Below the pieces are notes generated by a model that saw only the letters and a program-made list of their open reading frames with translations, made no database searches and was not told where the DNA came from. A stretch of DNA of 36,514 nucleotides from Cohaesibacter sp. (lineage in GTDB: Bacteria > Pseudomonadota > Alphaproteobacteria > Rhizobiales > Cohaesibacteraceae). The position numbers and the translations under genes were made by a program. Positions 34,359 through 36,514 of the stretch are shown one piece after another (positions within the stretch are counted from its first letter, which is position 1; every line of letters starts with the position of its first letter). The stretch lies in assembly GCA_025800145.1 (NCBI GenBank), contig JAOXSH010000145.1, positions 1 to 36,514 on the forward strand, read 5' to 3'.

Positions 34359-34688
34359 GCTCAGGACTCATTAATTTCGCCTATCCTGTTTGTTTTGAAC
34401 TACTCAGATAGAAGAACCAAGAGAAAAATAAGGGTGGTTCCCGGCTTAAAGCTCTTGGTCCGATAGATGGGTGCTTCAAAACAAACCCGAAGGGCGAGGC
34501 ATTTTTGCACAATCTGCCTTCGGCGTTCTCATGATAAAACGTCCACTGGACGTTTTATCGGGTGAATCCGGTAAATCATAGATCACTGTCGTAAAGTCTT
34601 GAAAATGAACCACATTATCGCGATTTTTCTCCTTGTCCTTACGCAAAACTGTCCTCGCAGAATGGGTCAAATTAATGAGTCCTGATCC
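34358..34688. mobile_element. 331-bp non-autonomous element with 20-bp terminal inverted repeats
   Basis: The left end GGCTCAGGACTCATTAATTT (34358-34377) and the right end AAATTAATGAGTCCTGATCC (34669-34688) are complementary except for one base. TA flanks both sides. The repeat continues imperfectly for about 11 more bases inward. A 78-residue open frame on the minus strand (34476-34712) crosses the right end and has no similarity I know. A 27-bp palindrome lies inside. This explains most of the 610 bases between the DedA gene and tRNA-Leu. Confidence 0.7.
34532..34558. repeat. 27-bp near-perfect palindrome
   Basis: GATAAAACGTCCA, one central base, TGGACGTTTTATC: a 13-bp dyad with no loop, inside the 331-bp element. 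There is no T-run after it, so it is not a standard terminator. Confidence 0.8.
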
Positions 34689-34822
34689 TAATAGCTCTTG
34701 CTTGTTTATCAAAGGGGAATGGCAGAAATGTTAAAGCTGTGAGAAATAGTGTTGAAGATATACAAATTCATGCGGATAGTTGTTGACGGCACGGAAAAAA
34801 TTTCTATATTCGCTCCTCACGT

Positions 34823-34908
34823 GCCCCTGTGGCGGAACTGGTAGACGCGGTAGATTCAAAATCTGCTGTCCACTGGACGTGCCCGTTCGAGTCGGGCCAG
34901 GGGCACCA
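34823..34908 (+). tRNA. tRNA-Leu (anticodon CAA)
   Basis: The acceptor stem GCCCCTG pairs with CAGGGGC, with an encoded A and CCA end. The D arm region is GCGGAACTGGTAGACGC; the anticodon stem-loop GTAGA-TTCAAAA-TCTGC gives anticodon CAA. A long variable arm and the T arm GCCCG-TTCGAGT-CGGGC follow, as expected for a class II leucine tRNA. A terminator hairpin follows at 34929. A recombinase remnant reads into its 3' end from the other strand, so this tRNA was probably an integration site. Confidence 0.97.
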
Positions 34909-35539
34909 TTTTTCCTTTTGGATTATTCAAACCACCTAATGTCTTGAATGGTAAGGTGGTTTTTTGCGTTCTATACCCCTCATTCCTGCAATATGCCAGT
35001 TGCTCGGTAAATGCCAGTCTAAGCACCATTTTCTGTAAGGTTATGTTGCCACTCTCCCAGAGTTTGCAAGGGTTTGCAAGGAGCTTCATGGATAGTTCTA
35101 TGATCTGGCCTTGGGATGCCTTGTAGCGTCTGTGATGCGATCCATCAGATCATCAACCTGTTTCTCAATATACCTGATCTGACGGCTCATGGATTGGCGT
35201 GTGACGCTTAACTGATTCCATGCAACTTTTTACCATCTCTATCAAGAGTTTGATGAGCGAAGGATGCAGACGCATGGATTTCGGCAAGGTGGCAAAGTCA
35301 CCTTCCAGCTGATCACACCTGATAGATTTGCCATAGGCCTCACAGCCCTTTGTATGGCATAGATAATATGGATGGCGTTTGCCAGTGGAGCTTTTCGACC
35401 AGCAGGCACCTAGGGGCTTGTTGCAGCAGCTACAAGTCACAAATCCGCGTAACGGAAAGTCCAGATGAATATCCTTGCGGGCTGGAGCAATTGCCTTGGA
35501 CTTGCGCCGCTCCTGGATCTTATCAAAGGTCTCTAACCC
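34909..35539 (-). pseudogene. Decayed large serine recombinase (C-terminal part)
   Basis: Minus-strand remnants in several frames spell the end of a phage-type serine recombinase. The part from about 35539 to 35165 reads TFDKIQERRKSKAIAPARKD, a zinc ribbon (GFVTCSCCNKPLGACWSK, then YYLCHTKGCEAYGKSIRCDQ), and LIKLLIEMVKSC. After a frameshift, SRQIRYIEKQVDDLMDRITD is the coiled coil. After another break, LLANPCKLWESGN...LRLAFTEQLAYCRNEGYRTQ...LPFKTLGG is the normal end, and the frame then runs into the complement of tRNA-Leu. The catalytic N-terminus is missing, cut where the IS1380-like element begins. It is a relic of an integrated element. Confidence 0.85.
34929..34966 (+). terminator. Rho-independent terminator after tRNA-Leu
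   Basis: AAACCACCT and AGGTGGTTT form a stem around a 16-base loop, followed by T residues. It lies inside the recombinase remnant's last codons. Confidence 0.85.
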
Positions 35540-35656
35540 GGATTATTCGCTGAAGTTGGAGAGATGGTTAGCGGGTATAAATTAAGCCATTGATTGGTTG
35601 TATGATTTTGTTGTTGATACAAAGCCCTACATCCAGATCAAAACAATCTCCCCGCC

Positions 35657-36244
35657 ATGAGTGAATTTAGATCATTTCTGCCCATCCTGTCACCTGTTGA
35701 TTGCCATCCTCTTGAAGCCCATTTTGATGGCGGGACATTATCATCGGATGGCGGTGTTCTGTTGCTGCGTGAGATCGCGCGCAAACTGGACTTCGCAGAT
35801 ATGATCGCTTCCTGTCTGCATGATGTGCGGGATCCAAGCCGCACTGCCCACGACTATGCCAGCATGATCAGAGCCCGGATCCTTACCATTTGCTTTGGGT
35901 ATGAGGATTGTGATGATCTGGACATTCTGCGTCACGACCCTGCCTTGAAGCTTTCCTGCGAGAAGTTGCCTCTGGCTAAGAGCAGCATAGCCTCCCAGCC
36001 TACCTTGTCACGATTGGAGACCGTGCCCTCAAAAGGCTAGCTTATCCGCATGGGATTGAAACTGATAGATCTTTTCTGCGACAACTTCCACTCTGTTCCC
36101 AAGCGGATCACCCTGGATATTGATGATACGGCCAAGCGGGCTTATGGCGGGCAGCAATTGTCTCTATTCAACCCCCATACGGTTTGTATTCTAGAGGATT
36201 TTCAATTGATCTCTGCCTTCCATCCATCACAACGCAATGGATAG
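35657..36244 (+). pseudogene. IS1380-family transposase remnant
   Basis: The N-terminal part matches IS1380-type DDE transposases: HFDGGTLSSDGGVLLLREI with the first catalytic-type Asp region, DPSRTAHDYASMIRARIL, CFGYEDCDDLDILRHDP, SQPTLSRLE. An in-frame TAG (36038-36040) interrupts it. The same frame then goes on with IRMGLKLIDLFCDNFHSVPK, RITLDIDDTAKRAYGGQQLSLFNPH, after which similarity stops and another stop follows. The rest, about 250 residues including the last catalytic residue, is deleted. The element's left end is probably near 35540. It cannot make an active enzyme. Confidence 0.88.
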
Positions 36245-36359
36245 GAATCATCATCAGTTCTTGTCCAGCCATAGTGCGAGGATTTTTTCCTGATCGCTTT
36301 ATTGCTTGGACAGCAAATGTACACGAGGTCTGGTATTTTTGTTTTGTTTTATTTTAGTA

Positions 36360-36407
36360 TAAAAAAAGCCCTACATTTTAGAATTTTCTATTTTGCAGGG
36401 CTTTTTA
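36360..36407. terminator. Bidirectional terminator after the rRNA operon
   Basis: AAAAAAAGCCCT and AGGGCTTTTT pair around an AT-rich loop, with T-runs on both strands. It ends the minus-strand rRNA transcript and also faces the IS remnant. The 115 bases between the IS remnant and this hairpin show nothing recognisable. Confidence 0.85.
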
Positions 36408-36427
36408 TTTTATTTTTGTCTTTAACA

Positions 36428-36514
36428 GGCCTGGCAGCGACCTACTCTCCCACGTCTTAAGACGGAGTACCATCGGCGCTGAGGAGTTTAACGGCCGAGT
36501 TCGGGATGGGATCG
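36428..36514 (-). rRNA. rrf: 5S ribosomal RNA, 3' part
   Basis: The minus strand reads CGATCCCATCCCGAACTCGG, then CCGTTAAACTCCTCAGCGCC, GATGGTACTCCGTC and GAGAGTAGGTCGCTGCCAGGC. This is the conserved loop C to 3'-end part of 5S rRNA. The 5' part lies beyond the window, so the rest of the rRNA operon should follow on that side. Confidence 0.96.

Noticed and set aside
34476-34712. 78-residue minus-strand frame between DedA and tRNA-Leu
   Set aside because: It spans the right end of the 331-bp element and includes a palindrome; no recognisable domain.
34532-34890. Shared 12-mer TCCACTGGACGT in the 27-bp palindrome and the tRNA-Leu variable arm
   Set aside because: Both are short self-complementary structures; one match of this size is weak evidence of a common origin.
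34856-35089. 77-residue minus-strand protein ending in LARLERARPVDSRF
   Set aside because: The end is the complement of tRNA-Leu and the rest is the tail of the broken serine recombinase; not a separate gene.

Overview
The window looks like a chromosomal segment of an alphaproteobacterium of the order Hyphomicrobiales (Rhizobiales). The evidence is gene order (ftsE-ftsX-YdcF-plsC beside a zinc-ribbon/hpt pair; ATR-rhomboid-etfBA-hbd; tlpA/argH-lptM-lysA), a HmuP-type hemin regulator, ethylmalonyl-CoA pathway genes, and four copies of a palindromic repeat whose core (GAAAAGTGTG...CGGTTTTCGGACAAA) is typical of that order. I cannot fix the genus from sequence alone. Most of the window is ordinary core genome. 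The accessory signal is in small repeats and in the last 2.2 kb.

Layout. 1-2.8 kb: repeat fragment, a TonB-dependent heme receptor, and divergent hmuP. 3.0-7.0 kb (minus): an unknown small protein, plsC, a YdcF protein, ftsX and ftsE. 7.1-9.6 kb (plus): a ZitP-like zinc-ribbon membrane protein with five tandem repeats, hypoxanthine phosphoribosyltransferase, and a PagL-like outer-membrane protein. 9.7-9.95 kb: a MITE-like element with perfect 45-bp terminal repeats. 10.0-14.4 kb (plus): cobalamin adenosyltransferase, rhomboid protease, etfB, etfA, hbd. 14.6-15.4 kb: two small proteins sharing a C-terminal motif, separated by repeats. 15.4-19.4 kb: tlpA diverging from argH-lptM-lysA. 19.5-22.9 kb (minus): single-domain response regulator, HIG1 protein, SDR, methylsuccinyl-CoA dehydrogenase. 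23.0-24.3 kb: a diverged MITE containing another repeat, then a frameshifted EamA transporter. 24.4-29.0 kb: BrkB/YihY protein, ccr (minus) and ecm (plus). 29.1-34.2 kb: soluble hybrid histidine kinase, AEC transporter, gluQ, AlkA-type glycosylase, dsbB, YqaA/DedA. 34.2-36.5 kb: repeats, a 331-bp terminal-inverted-repeat element, tRNA-Leu(CAA), a decayed serine recombinase and IS1380 transposase, and the 3' part of a 5S rRNA gene (minus strand).

How the genes work together. Ccr, Ecm and Mcd are three successive enzymes of the ethylmalonyl-CoA pathway of acetyl-CoA assimilation. Ecm needs adenosylcobalamin, which the adenosyltransferase makes. Mcd passes electrons to ETF, encoded by etfAB. Hbd handles the 3-hydroxybutyryl-CoA level upstream of crotonyl-CoA. 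The window therefore carries much of the C4/C5-CoA chemistry, though not as one operon. FtsEX, PlsC and the zinc-ribbon protein form an envelope and division neighbourhood.

The least explained items are the FliM-like SQDDIDALF repeats with poly-G tracts in the zinc-ribbon protein, the small-protein pair at 14.6-15.4 kb, and the non-autonomous repeat elements. I did not find a clear novel multi-gene defence or biosynthetic system.
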